From Symbiodinium natans (Eukaryota > Sar > Dinophyceae > Suessiales > Symbiodiniaceae): a DNA stretch of 64,000 bases. Positions within the stretch are counted from its first letter, which is position 1; every line of letters starts with the position of its first letter. A model generated the notes under the pieces. The model worked only from the letters and a program-made list of their open reading frames with translations, was not told where the DNA came from and did not search any database. Below are positions 44,792 through 55,815 of the stretch, piece by piece. A program made the translations under genes and the position numbers. Location: positions 439,501 to 503,500 of the forward strand of contig CAJNDS010002115.1 in the NCBI GenBank assembly GCA_905221605.1, read 5' to 3'.

Positions 44792-47700
44792 ATGCAAAAG
44801 ATGGGTGATGCAGGCCCTAGTCAAGGCGTCGCTGCTGCAGCGGGTGAGACCACAAGCCCGCGGCCGGCTCAGGTTTGTTGTTGTTTACCAACCTCGGGTT
44901 GGTAATCAAGGGTTTAGGGCTTTAGGCTTTATGGTTTTTGAAATGAAAAGGGTTTAGGGTTTAGAGTTAAGGGTGCTCGTGCTGTGGTTGCGATTTTGGA
45001 CATTACAGGTTACGAGGTTGGCGTTTGTGTGGTTGTTTTTGTTGTTGGGGCGAGCGCGGATGGGTGGTTCGAGGAGCCTGTTTCTGTAGTTCAAGGTGTT
45101 TGAGATTGGGAATTCAGGGGCCTTGGGGTGTGGACGGTGAGCAGGGCTTTCGCTCTCAGAGCGGCGCCCAGAACTTCTCGACCCACGAATGATGGGCAGG
45201 CAAGTGTCAATTGGGTCTGATGTGGCCTTTGGTCATGGGGCTGCAATGGTTTTTTTTGAGCCGTGTTGCTCCGAGAATCTCTCAGGTTGCCTGAACATGT
45301 CGATATATGTAGCCCCAAGCTAAGCCCTATGACTTTTCAGCCGTTCTCAAGACCGCATTCCTCCCCAACTCCCAAAACAAAAGCAACAACAAGCTAATCC
45401 CCATACCTCCAGGTGTTGCCTCCCGACCCAACTGGCATCGCGAGGATGAGAGCAGGCCTGGGACGAGGGGGCCTGGATTTGGGGCTTCATGTTGTGGGAG
45501 GGTTTGACAAAGATAACAGACAACAAATAAAGAATATAGTAGCAAATTAGGCCGCCCCAAGTTGCCAGACATGTTGGCGGGCTCCCTCCCCTCCTAATGT
45601 GCGCCTCAATAATTCTCATGTGGGCATCCTCAAGTAGCATTCGCTACGCAGAGGCTCCCTCAGTTAGGGAAGTCTCTTCATGAGCCTCAACCCTTAGCCC
45701 CAATTCCTGGCTGGAGCTATCGCAACACCCACGCAACAACCCCCAAGCCCCCCAAACCCTTATGCGGCCCAAGCCTGCAAACCGCAAACCCTAAACCCGC
45801 ATTATTTGCCAGTATGAGAGTCGGAACCTTAAACCCTCGCCCTATGCCACTGCGAGGGCCGAAACCCTAAACCCCGATCCCTGAACCCTGAACCCTAAAC
45901 CCTAGCGGGGGGTTACCATACCATGGGGCGGGGGGGGGGTGCCCCAGATAAACCCTTGCCGCTTTTGCAAGCGTGAGAGTCGAAACCCCAAGCCCTATAA
46001 GCCCTAAACCCCAAACCCTAAACCCTAAACCCTACCTGGGAACCACCTATGCAACAAAAAGAGGCCAAATCCAAAATGACAGTAATTTGGCTCGGATAGA
46101 AGACGCAACTGCCTCCACAAAAACGTCGTTGTCTGATTTGGGGGATGTCAGGATTCGCTTTCACGAGTGGGTCTGAATTTGAAGAAACGCACTCAGCATT
46201 GGGACGGGTTTTACCTCGTTGCAACTGTTTCGGTTGTGGTTTCGCGCATAATATCAGAGGCCTGGAGATAAACAGAGGCTTCGACGAGGATCTTAATCGG
46301 GCCTTGAGGGGTCCAGCTTCGAACTATGGGACGGCGGTGCTGGCTTAAGTATGGTGGAAGGGTGTTGAGAACAAACCGAACCAAAGGATTTCTGGTTTGC
46401 TTTGCCTTGAGGGGAGCGGCCCGACGAACGTCGGGGATAACCATAAGGGGCCTGGGAGCTGCAGGTGTGGGCTTCCAGGAGGCCTGTGTCGAGGTTTGGT
46501 GATGCAAGTGTTGGGGTGTGCTGGCCCTCGTACCGCCTATTTCTACCGTCCATTTCCGCCCTCGGCCGGGCATTTCCGCCGATTTCCGCCGACCGCCCAT
46601 TCCACCCTCATACCGAGCATTTCCGCCCTCGTACCGCCGATTTCCGCTGTTGTACCGCCCATTTCGACCCTCGCTCAGAAATTTGGATTTCCACCGCTGT
46701 ACCGACCTCGTGCCGCCGGTTTCCGGTGCCAGGACGAAAATCGGCGGTACGAGGGCGGAAATGCCCGGTAACCCCTGAGCCGAGGGCGGAAATGGGCGGT
46801 ACAACGGTGGAAACCGGCAGCATGAGGGCGCCCTTGTATACTGCCCATTTCCTTCCTTGTCCATGTGGCTAAAAAATTGGGGTTACCGACCATTTCCGCT
46901 CTCAGCCAAAGTTCTTTCAGGGAAGCAGAAGCAGAGCAAGGAGACCTGAACCTGCACCGTCGCCCAGTATGCATTGGCTCATCAGGAGCTCAAGCACACT
47001 CCCCATCGAGGAGCTCAGCCACACTCGAGGCAAAAACGCTCCGACAAAACGGCATGCCATTTACAAAACAGCCTCCCGAAAACAGGACAAATCCGACAAA
47101 CGCCAAGAAACGCCATGAAGAACCAAATACCGCCCTCAATCGTGAAAACCAGCTCTCCTGGAAGAGCAAGAATTTGGCACGGTTTGGGTTCTCAAGGTAA
47201 ACCCCAAACCTTAAGCCCCAAACCCCAAACAGGTAAACCCCAAACCCTAAACCCCAAACCCTAAACCCTAAACCCTAAACTACCCTAAACCCCAAACCCT
47301 AAACCCTATAAACCCTCAACCCTCAGAGGCTCTTGCAGCGGCAGAGGCAACTCCAGGAGCTCCAGGCGCAGGAGCAGTCGCGCGGGACCCGGCTGCTTTT
47401 GGACCTTAAGGTGGGATTCTTGGGCAACTTAGGGTTTAGGGTTTAGGGTTTAGAGTTTAGGGTTTAGGGTTTTTAGGGTTTAGGGTTTAGGGCTAAAGAC
47501 AGTGGACAAGTAGCTCATCAACCCCCCCCCCCCCCACCCCCCATAAAAGCAACCCACTCCAGTGCTCAGAGCGAGCCATGCTCCTCCCATCCCCTCGCCC
47601 CAGCAGTCCTCAAAGCCCTCTTTCAAACCCTGAACCCTACTTGGAGGTCTTTAGTGGGTTAGAAGTAGGACTACAGGACCGATTATAACCTTGTTTAGCC

Positions 47701-48569
47701 TACTTTGTCCCCACTCATAACAACCCACTTCAAGTAAAACCTGTGACCTCAAGCCGTGGGCGCTTCTGACACAAGCCATGAGCCTGTGGCAAGGAAAGGC
47801 CTCCACACATACGCGTGGTGAAAATGCAGAACAACGAGCAATGCAGGGCCAAATAACATAGCGCAGAAGATCTGTTTGTTTGCATGCTCCGCAGCACAAA
47901 GATCAAAACACACCACTGCAATGCACACACATCTCGGTGTTGGGGTTTAGAGTCAGCTTGGTTCTCATCCACCAGGCACACCAGAGCTCTCTTGAACATC
48001 TTCGAAGCTATGCAGAGATTTGGGGTTACCTGTGCAGCGCGCAGCCGAAGATTTCGCGTAGCTCAGTGCTAAGGAGCATTCAGCAGCAGCTCATGCAGCT
48101 GGCCAGCAAGGCCACGAGCAATAATTCTGCAGGAAGTTGCGGGGACTGTGGGGTCACACAGGCCTGCATGGTGGATGTGCACGTTTTGCAGTTGCTATGT
48201 CCCCGATGCGGTTGGGCTCACTACGGGCAACTGTGCATTTGTGCGTTGCGCAGCGTCCTCGCTGGACTCGATTATCGCAGGATGCTAGGGTTTTGTGTGC
48301 GGCCCTGCCTTCCTGAAGGGGAAGCATGTTCGCGGCCCGTCGCGAAATGCCCCACTCACAGCTGTCCGTCATGCTTTCGTGCTATTGAAGAAGCCCTTGA
48401 GACCCTAACCTTCAACAACGATAGATGGGCACAAATTGCAGCTTTGAGAGACTTTGTCTTCGAACGACTCTGTGTCATGGTCAGAAAGTGGAACATCACA
48501 CGTAACAGGTTCACCATACACAGCAACAACATTTCAATTGCAACGTGCCAATCTGCGGATTCGGACTGA
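44792..48569 (+). CDS. ArfGAP-like zinc-finger protein, three exons
   Basis: Exons 44792-44872, 47327-47410 and 47976-48569 all meet in phase 0 and give about 252 residues. Exon 1 (MQKMGDAGPSQG...) is low-complexity. Exon 2 (RLLQRQRQLQELQAQEQ...) is coiled-coil-like. Exon 3 carries C-x2-C-x16-C-x2-C (CGDC at 48138-48149, CPRC at 48198-48209), the exact spacing of the ArfGAP zinc finger, followed by GWAHYGQLCICALRS, which parallels C.G.HR.LG....VRS. ArfGAPs stimulate GTP hydrolysis on Arf and act in vesicle traffic. The arginine of the CX4R motif is tyrosine here, so GAP activity is doubtful. Intron 1 is bounded by TTTAGGG after the donor and CCCTAAA before the acceptor. The stop at 48567 may lie in a retained intron; a longer C-terminus is possible. 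Confidence 0.65.
46525..46865. repeat. Inverted cluster of TTTCCGCC(C)..GTACCGCC words
   Basis: About ten units built on CATTTCCGCCCTCGTACCGC point right in 46550-46680, and their reverse complements (GGCGGTACGAGGGCGGAAAT) fill 46740-46830. The halves could form a long hairpin. It lies in intron 1 of the ArfGAP-like gene. Confidence 0.85.
47637..47736. mobile_element. Family-A inverted-repeat element
   Basis: CTACTTGGAGGTCTTTAGTGGG at the left pairs imperfectly with CCCACTTCAAGTA at the right. It lies in intron 2 of the ArfGAP-like gene. Confidence 0.7.
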
Positions 48570-50041
48570 CTGCTTTCAAGGGTAGAACGCGGAGGCTAGC
48601 GTAATGCTACGTTGGCAGTTGGGCTCTGAAGTGTACCCAACCAGCGTCTTAACACGGAGGCTTGTATAGAGATTGGAGCAAGAGTCAGAGGCTCTGCCCA
48701 GCGAATTTTATAGAATGCCTTTGGGGATCCTGTCCTTTTAGTAGTGAAACCTATCAATCTTCAGAGTGCAAACGCAAACAGAGAGTTGCCGGTCGTAGTC
48801 GAGGCTTCATACCTGGGTTGCCTCGGCAGCTACAAATCACGCGGCTCGAAGTTCATCCCTACCGTGAAACTTCTCAAACGGGCACACATTTGCTGAGGGT
48901 TATGAGTCATGAGGTTAAGATCAGGAGGATGCGCGCTCCACGCTTCATCTTCTGCTAACCCGCTCCCAAAGCACTTCGTCTGCCCTCCTGCTCATTGCAG
49001 TGCCCTCCTCGTGCAAGCGCAAGGCATCCGAGGCAAGTCTTCAACAAAGCAAGACGAAGAGTCCCTGAAGCCTGTAACTACCCAGACAAACCAAACCTCC
49101 GAGCCTCATGGTACCCCCGCTCCCCCCAGACCCAAGAACCACTCCACTGAAGCATCAGACGTCAGTTCAGATTCTCGCAGCCGTCCATGCGCAGGCAGCG
49201 AGCTCATTGGCCGGCCTCGTGCAGTGAGCAGATTCAGATGGCCTCAGCTTCATGTGAGGGTCTAGTCTAGTGGTTAAAAACAGGATCTGGTTATATATAT
49301 ATATATATATATTTTTTTTTATTGTATATTTATTTAGGACTGTAGAGCTTGCTGTACGACTGGGGGCTAACCCTAAATCCTCAACCCCATCTACAGGAGA
49401 GACTCAGAGCCTGAGGCACCGAACGCAAAAGCGAGGATCAGACACAGTCATGCTTGCTGCAAAGTTCTGCCCAGGAACCCTACCGCCGACTCTTAAACAA
49501 TACACAACACCTCTTCTCCATCAGACACCCCAAACCTAACCCTAGTACTCGAACCCAAGGCACAACAGTAGAAACCACAGTCCCTACTCTGCACTTGGAG
49601 TTTCGTGGGTAGATACAAGTGGGTTATAAGTAGGGTAACTAGATTTAAAACTGGTTCAACCTTATTTAGGGTACTTGTAACCCTACTTATAACTACCCAT
49701 GAACCTTCAAGTAGTCCCTGAACTCTCATCTCTGAAAGTGCTGCGCTCTTGACACCGCCTCGGCTCAGGAACCAGGAGGCCAGTGCCGAAGGCATTCGTC
49801 TCCTGTCCAGAGTTTAGGGTTTGTATACGTAACTTAGAATCTCCAACTAGCTACTGCTTCGCCCGGTTATGTGCTAGAAAGCCCTCTCAATTTTTGCGGA
49901 TCTTGCCGTCTTTGGCTAGAGTGTCTTCGCTTAGGGCTCAGTTTTGGGCAAGAAGGTCTCCATGCTTGCAGTTTGCACGTATTCCGGAACTGTACTCGCA
50001 GAACCCTAACCCTACACTTTCATTTGCGGGTGCGGGCCGTC
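48570..50041. other. Gene boundary region with one possible exon
   Basis: At 49001, after attgcag, two frames are open. One reads PSSCKRKASEASLQQSKTKS and stops at 49066; the other stays open to 49265. Either could be a terminal exon of the ArfGAP-like gene. A family-A element lies at 49592-49714 and a (TA)n run near 49292. Confidence 0.35.
49592..49714. mobile_element. Family-A inverted-repeat element
   Basis: ACTTGGAGTTTCGTGGGTAG at the left and CTACCCATGAACCTTCAAGT at the right, with AAGTGGG/CCTACTT inner stems. Confidence 0.9.
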
Positions 50042-50174
50042 ATGGCCGCACGGCCCGGCTGGCTGCGGGCTCGGACTGTTGCCCAAAGAGGGCTCAGGGC
50101 CTCGGGAGCCGAAACAAGAGTCCTGTCGAAGGCTGGGTGAGTAGCTACAGTGGTGCACCCATGGCCCTTGTAGA

Positions 50175-50216
<42 letters not shown>

Positions 50217-50533
50217 AATGCTTTAGCACAGCAGTTCCAGGGAGCTTACACCAAGTGCGGCGAGGTGCTTCAGTGAGGCAATAAAGAGGTCAGAACGTAC
50301 TCTATCCCTCAAGCAGTGCCGAACATTTCGACTTTTCGAACAGCTTGGCGCTCTTGGACTTTCCTGTGTGCCGGGCGCATGTGTTTATGTGCTGCTTGGC
50401 TTCTTCTGTTCGCACATCGCCATGCTACATCTTGATCGGCGTTGGGTGTGTGTGTGTGTGACCATCAAGCGGAACATTTCAGGACGACATGATTGGGAAT
50501 GCAACATCTCACCCGCTGCACCATGTGCTCAAG
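50042..50533 (+). CDS. Small gene: basic N-terminus plus one membrane segment, unassigned
   Basis: Exon 1 (50042-50136) reads MAARPGWLRARTVAQRGLRA and on to SKAG, rich in Arg and Ala without acidic residues at the start, like a mitochondrial presequence. It ends at a consensus GTGAGT donor. Exon 2 (50232-50445) opens in the matching phase after a 35-base TC tract and gcacag, and reads SSRELTPSAARCFSEAIKRS and on to a hydrophobic stretch ACVYVLLGFFCSHIAML. Exon 3 (50483-50533) reads DDMIGNATSHPLHHVLK. The second intron would be only 37 nt and (GT)-rich; alternatively exon 2 reads on. The 3' end is unclear. No family recognised. Confidence 0.5.
50179..50213 (+). repeat. (TC)n tract in an intron
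   Basis: About 17 TC units lie 18 bases upstream of the exon 2 acceptor and may serve as its polypyrimidine tract. Confidence 0.93.
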
Positions 50534-50672
50534 GTTTGCAGCTGTGCAAGCATCAGTGTCAGTGCCGAGGTGTTCTTCCCAAGGAATTCATTCAGCTCGG
50601 AACAAAGATGCTGTGCCGGACCCTCGGGAAGAAGACTCAAAACATTGCACCCCCAATCATGTGGGGCCGCAG

Positions 50673-50784
50673 CATGGGTAGTTTTAAGTGGTGTTATAAA
50701 GTAGGGCAACTCTTATTAGAACTGGTTGTAACCCCATCTAGGGTACTTATGACCCTACTTGTACAACCCACGAACCTTCAAGTA
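50673..50784. mobile_element. Family-A inverted-repeat element, left end eroded
   Basis: CATGGGTAGTTTTAAGTGG at the left and CCACGAACCTTCAAGTA at the right, with the family interior between. Confidence 0.75.
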
Positions 50785-51092
50785 AGTGCCCAGCCCGAAG
50801 ACATGGGCTCAGATGTTGGGTTTGAGCGGAAGTTCTAAGGCTTTGGAGGAGTCAGGCATCTATATGCCCCTTCGCTATCAAGTCCAGGGGAGAGCTGGTA
50901 GGGGTCACCCGGGTGGGCCCAAGTAGGCGTCAATGGACTTCGGCCTCAGGGGGAGGTTTTCAGCCTTCCCCTGCATGCCGGGACTCGAACTGAAGGCGTG
51001 ATGTCCACATCACATGGCTGATATTATCAGAACGGAACCTCAAATGCCCACTTGGCCCCAGGACCCCCACCCCCTACAATACAATACCCCCG

Positions 51093-51130
51093 ATTAGAAT
51101 CCCTATTAAGGACTGTTAGTATAAGGGGGA
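51093..51130. mobile_element. Family-B element, right half only
   Basis: AGAATCCCTATTAAGGACTG TTAGTATAAGGGGGAA is the right half of family B; a CCCTAAA array follows at once in place of the expected CATCCCA end. Confidence 0.65.
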
Positions 51131-51181
51131 AACCCTAAACCCTAAACCCTAAACCCTAAACCCTAAACCCGAGCCTTTAAG

Positions 51182-51261
51182 GCTGGAGCTGCACCGGCGC
51201 TTCTTCGTGGAGAACCGGGGAATGGCAGGAGTCAACGAGCTTATCGAGGCACACATTGAGA
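51182..51261 (+). CDS. Exon of an unrecognised gene
   Basis: After tttaag the frame reads LELHRRFFVENRGMAGVNEL, then IEAHIE, clearly coding in character. The GT donor is GAGA/GTTGGG. CCCTAAA units lie directly upstream and TTTAGGG downstream. Confidence 0.55.
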
Positions 51262-51393
51262 GTTGGGCTGGAGTTCGGGGGTTTGTTTGGGTGGGGTTTG
51301 GGGTTTAGGGTTTAGGTTTTAGGGTTTAGGACAGGCTTCAGAGGTCCGCGATAAAAAAGGGTTTAGGGGTTGCAAGTGGATTTTGGACTTCCA

Positions 51394-51492
51394 GGGATGT
51401 TCCCCGTTATACTAAGAGTCCTTAAATAGGGATTATAATGAACGAGGTACAAGAATCCCTACGCAGGACTGTCAGTATAAGGGGGGATCCCA
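51394..51492. mobile_element. Family-B inverted-repeat element
   Basis: GGGATGTTCCCCGTTATACT at the left and AGTATAAGGGGGGATCCCA at the right. Flanks ACTTCCAGG and AGTTCTAGG may be an aged target duplication. Confidence 0.8.
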
Positions 51493-51853
51493 AGTTCTAG
51501 GTCAGTCAAAGAGAAGAAGGAGGGATAGAGGGAAAGAAAGATAGCGAGAGAGAGATGCGAGCCGAGGGAGATAATTGGCCTGTTCATGTTTTATGCAGGG
51601 CGTAGCGTGCGCTACGCAAACCCCCACTGGTCACCTGCCATAGGGAGAGACACAAGCCGCAGCCACCCTGACATAACCAGGGGGCACGAGTGACACTGAT
51701 TAAGCTGCATTGCTGCTTCTTTGTAGTGTCATCACAATCACTCATGTTTCAGGCAGCTTGGACCATGTTATACGAGACTCTTGGGACGACTCCCTTCTAG
51801 GATCTTCTAGGGAGGTTAGGCGTGTTGGGAGGGAGGACGGAAGGAAGGAAGCC

Positions 51854-51951
51854 CCCTATAAGTAGGGTAACTATAATTATAACTGGTTATAACCTTATTT
51901 AGGGTATACTTATGACCCTAATTACTTACAACTACCCATGAACCTTTCAAA
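51854..51951. mobile_element. Family-A inverted-repeat element, left end missing
   Basis: Interior CTATAAGTAGGGTAAC and right end CTACCCATGAACCTTTCAA are present. A GGAAGGAAGGAA run replaces the left end. Confidence 0.7.
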
Positions 51952-52555
51952 GCGTTTCCCGACAGAGGAGGCCCGACATTAGGTATGTGCCCTGGGGCGA
52001 TACAAGTGCAATGTTTGGTGATTTACAAGTTGCTTTTTGCGGCGTTTTAAGCTCTCAATCCATTTCCTCATTTGGGGTGTAGCCTCAACTCCAACACCCC
52101 TTCAGCTCCCAGAGACCCTGAAGCGAGACAGAGCCTTTTTCCGGGGAAGCTGATGTCCAAATCCCCAAGCCCCAACGCCTGGTGCCCGATATCCTCTAGT
52201 GCCCACCCGTCGGCCAGGCCCGCTACCGGGAAGGCTTGCAGCAGGACATCACCTCAAAATTGAATATTCTGCTTTGGCCCGATTAGGGGCATGATGAGTG
52301 CGTACCATGTTGCAGTCGTGCGCGCAGTATGTGCTGCATGAAAGATAGGTCGAATCAGGCCTGCAGGCATGCAACGGACACACCTTGAAGACTGAACCAC
52401 CGAACCTTTAAAAGCGAGCCACGAATAAACACCCCTTGATATCATGCATCAAATGCTCTCAGGCCCGAGATGTCCCAGACTTCAGGTCCACTGTACGTCA
52501 AGTTCCTGGGGCTCCAGCCTTTCAAGGCTTGACCCTCGCCGCTCACCCCCCAAAG

Positions 52556-52650
52556 CACATAACTCGGAGGACCGCCTCTTGACCCGCGAGCACCACGGCA
52601 AGCTCCGAAAACTCCACGAGGAGTTCGACGAGAAGGCGTTGCCGTTATGA
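52556..52650 (+). CDS. Terminal exon of an unrecognised gene
   Basis: After ccaaag the frame reads HNSEDRLLTREHHGKLRKLH, then EEFDEKALPL and TGA at 52648. Charged and helical, with GC-rich third positions. It may close the gene that includes 51182-51261. Confidence 0.5.
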
Positions 52651-53166
52651 GCTCACGCGCATGGGGTTTAGAGTTTAGGGTTTAGCGTTTAGGGTTTAGG
52701 GTTTAGGGGCATGTATGCGTATGTATACGCTGCCGTAGAGTGAAACGATCCAGACCCCACCCCCGAACTTGGAGCATTTTGTCGACAAGGCATGCAGAGA
52801 GAACCTTGAGGGGCTTGGCCAAGACATTTCGATTCGCCGGTGGCTGCATTTAGGGCGGCTCAGACAGCGTCATACATTGCAAGCTGCGACGTGATGCGTA
52901 GGATGACACTTTCTGCAGCATCGCGCTTGGTCAATACACATTCACCCATAGACAGGCTGTAGCTGTGCCGGCGTCCAAACTCGACATCCTAGACCTGTTC
53001 AATGCAGCTGCACACGCCCCCACCGCCCCCCCACCTTCCGAACAACAAAAGTGCATAAACATACAGACTCAAACCTGCAACCACACCTCCAAGTCCCAAG
53101 CAGAAGTGCTCTGAACCAGCTATCCTAACCTAAGCTTCCAAACCTGAACCCTTTACTGACAGCCCC

Positions 53167-53294
53167 CTACTTGGAGGTTCATGGTGAGCTATAAGTAGGG
53201 TTATAAGTACTCTAAAGAATGTTTTACCCAGCTATGATTATAGTTATACCCTACGCATAACCCCACTTATAACTGCCCATGAACCTCCAAGTAG
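53167..53294. mobile_element. Family-A inverted-repeat element, near-perfect ends
   Basis: CTACTTGGAGGTTCATGG and CCATGAACCTCCAAGTAG are exact reverse complements. The left end contains AG/GT and the right end CAAG, which could serve as donor and acceptor. Confidence 0.95.
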
Positions 53295-53368
53295 CCTTTG
53301 AGAGCACGAACTCCCCCGAATGGCCCCTTCCGCAGTTGAAGAGCTCCTTGGTGAATGGGTCGGCTTCT

Positions 53369-53573
53369 CAGGGTTTTTGGGTTTAGGGGTTTAGGGGTTT
53401 AGGGTTTAGGGGCTTAGGGGTTTAGGGGTTTAGGGGTTTAGGGGTTTAGGGGTTTAGGGGTTTAGGGGTTTAGGGGTTTAGGGTTTAGGGGTTTAGGGTT
53501 TTAGGGGTTTAGGGGTTTTAGGGTTTAGGGGTTTAGGCGTTTAGGGGTTTAGGGGTTTAGGGTTTAGGGGTTT
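53369..53573 (+). repeat. TTTAGGGG/TTTAGGG array
   Basis: About 26 units, mostly the 8-base variant TTTAGGGG, mixed with TTTAGGG and TTTTAGGGG. The array is distinct from the pure 7-base arrays elsewhere. Confidence 0.95.
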
Positions 53574-53889
53574 AGAATTGCCGTTGTCTCGGCTGAGTCG
53601 GGTGGTCTTTCAGTTGAGAAGTGTCGTGAGTGCCGTCCATCGCTGACCATATAAAAATCTGTCTAAACCCTAAACCCTAAGCATGCCTCGGTCCTGTAAG
53701 CTCTATGTATCTAAGGGTAGTTTCATGGGCCCTTAATATAGGGTCCTTTTAAAGGGTTCTGAAGTATGGGCCCTTGGGTTGTATAGGGTATACAAGGGGT
53801 CCCGGAGAAAGGGCCAATATGAAGGGACCATGCAACTACCCTAAACCCTAAACCCTAAACCCTAAATGTGGACGCTGGCAAGCCCCAAG

Positions 53890-53976
53890 GTCCACGAGCA
53901 TCTGGACGCAGGAGGAGCGCCAGCGCTTGAAGGCGGCGCGCAAAGACCCAGATGAGGCGGATTCCGTCCTGGGGGC
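53890..53976 (+). CDS. Exon of an unrecognised gene
   Basis: After cccaag the frame reads STSIWTQEERQRLKAARKDP, then DEADSVLGA. A GT donor (GGCC/GTGAAC) lies 12 bases before a family-A element. WTQEERQRL recalls a Myb/SANT start, but it is too short to call. Confidence 0.5.
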
Positions 53977-53987
53977 CGTGAACCTTT

Positions 53988-54101
53988 CTTGAAGGTTCAT
54001 TTGGGGTAGTTCGAAAATATAGGGCTAGAAGTACCCTCAGTAAGGTTATAGGTTTCGTTAAGCCCTACTTCTAACCCTACTTGTAACTAATGAACGTCCA
54101 A
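53988..54101. mobile_element. Family-A inverted-repeat element
   Basis: CTTGAAGGTTCATTTGGGGTAG at the left and TAATGAACGTCCAA at the right, diverged. Confidence 0.7.
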
Positions 54102-55155
54102 TAAAAACCCTATAAGCCCTAAACCCTAAGCCCTAAACCCATTGGGATCTGACGCTTTCGTGACGGAGGAGGGACTGGGGGGTGGTGCATCTGGATACCT
54201 CACAAACTTGGGCTCTGAAGTTGTCTGTACGCAGCATTTCCGCTGCAGTTGCCCCGTGGAGCATGGCTAGACGGGTGGCAAAAAAAACCCTAACCCCTAA
54301 ACCCTAAGTACCATGAACCTCCGAAGGAGAGTTTTTTCAAGCGGAGTTGCGTTCGGTGTTGGGGTGTATGCAGGGCCTTACGAGGCTCTCGGGATCCAGT
54401 TAGGGTCGGATTCAGAGGGTTTGAGCCCATCTAACCTGAACATTTGTGAACCTTAGCTACAGAGTTTCAGGGTTCATGGCTTAGTTGTGTTTTAAAAGCG
54501 CGTTTGTGTTTGAGAGGTATTGTCTGATTTTCAGAGCTTTTTGTATTTGTTGTTTCCCACCCTAAGTGTGAAAGTAGTGTGAGATTTAGAGCTAAACTCT
54601 TCTCCTCTCCCGGTCTAACCCCAGAGTATCCCCCAGAGGATCCCTGGAGCGCCCACACATTCCCCAAATCTGTAGGGTGGGGATGTTCGAAGGAAAAAGG
54701 TTGATACTCGGCCCTGTGATGTCAGCTTCTGGCAGCCGTCGGCTCGAGAAAGGTCACAGTTCATGTCAGCTCAGATCTTTCCAAGTACCTCCGGACGGAA
54801 GGGGGCGCGTTTTGTGTAACGGTTCGTATATGTACCTCCGATTGTTATGGGGCTCAAGATTAGGGCAAGTCACGCTGAGAGCAACCGGGAAGCAATCGGA
54901 TCTGACCTGAAAACCCTATAGACCTATGGACCCTAAACAATGCCTATAAGCCCTAAAACCGATATGCTGAATCCTCAACTCAGCCCTGAACCCCAAATCT
55001 GTGTAGAAAGCCTTGTGCCACGTCAGCTGAGTACAGCCACGGTTGTGCCACAAGGCTTGGGAGCAAGTGAGCCTTCGGCTCTCCTGGGGACGTATAGAAG
55101 GTTCTGCGGCTTTGATGTGTGCGTGGTTTTGGGTTCTAGTTCGTGAGGACTACAA
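54102..55155. other. No gene recognised
   Basis: Open frames occur on both strands (for example 54677-54910) without recognisable similarity or clear splice boundaries. The word GACGGGTGGCAAAAAAA at 54272 also occurs at 36300. Confidence 0.4.
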
Positions 55156-55248
55156 CTACCTAAACCCTAAACCCTAAACCCTAAACCCTAAACCCTAAAC
55201 CCTAAACCCTAAACCCTAAACCCTAAACCCTAAACCTTAAACCCAAAC
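55156..55248 (+). repeat. CCCTAAA array
   Basis: About eleven CCCTAAA units, ending in degenerate copies. It faces the TTTAGGG array at 55344 across about 100 bases. Confidence 0.96.
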
Positions 55249-55343
55249 CCCTAAACTACCTGGGTTTGTCTCACAAGTTCGAACATTGAATGAGGTTTCA
55301 GGCCTTGGTTGAAGGGCTCTTGGGCCCGAGCCTGTCAAGGTTG

Positions 55344-55487
55344 GGTTTAGGGTTTAGGGTTTAGGGTTTAGGGTTTAGGGTTTAGGGTTTAGGGTTTAGG
55401 GTTTAGGGTTTAGGGTTTAGGGTTTAGGGTTTAGGGTTTAGGGTTTAGGGTTTTAGGGTTTAGGGTTTAGGGTTTAGGGTTTAGAGC
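55344..55487 (+). repeat. TTTAGGG array
   Basis: About twenty perfect units. With 55156-55248 it forms an inverted pair separated by about 100 bases without an evident exon. Confidence 0.97.
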
Positions 55488-55706
55488 TTCTCTGATGTCA
55501 GGAAGCATTTTCGACGCAGACAAAGAATCGCGTACCGTAAATGCGCAGGCAGACTTTGGCATCTTAGGTCGAGGGGACCCCAACTCCAACAAACCCCGAA
55601 AGAACTGCTTCAACACGCTGAATTCACGGAACCCGAACCTGAGGCCCGCAAGTTTTTAATGCCCTAAGTTTTTGCCCTAGGGTTTCTGAAGGGTTTCTGA
55701 AGGGGG

Positions 55707-55765
55707 GTTTAGGGTTTAGGGTTTAGGGTTTAGGGTTTAGGGTTTAGGGTTTAGGGTTTAGGGTC
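55707..55765 (+). repeat. TTTAGGG array
   Basis: About eight perfect units, 50 bases before a family-C element. Confidence 0.95.
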
Positions 55766-55815
55766 TAACAAAAGACAACGTGGCCTGAGTTCCCACACCT
55801 CTTGCCACTGGCTCC

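Noticed and set aside
46211-46872. Long open frames on both strands (135-217 codons)
   Set aside because: They arise from the inverted TTTCCGCC cluster, which lacks stops in several frames; both strands are open at once.
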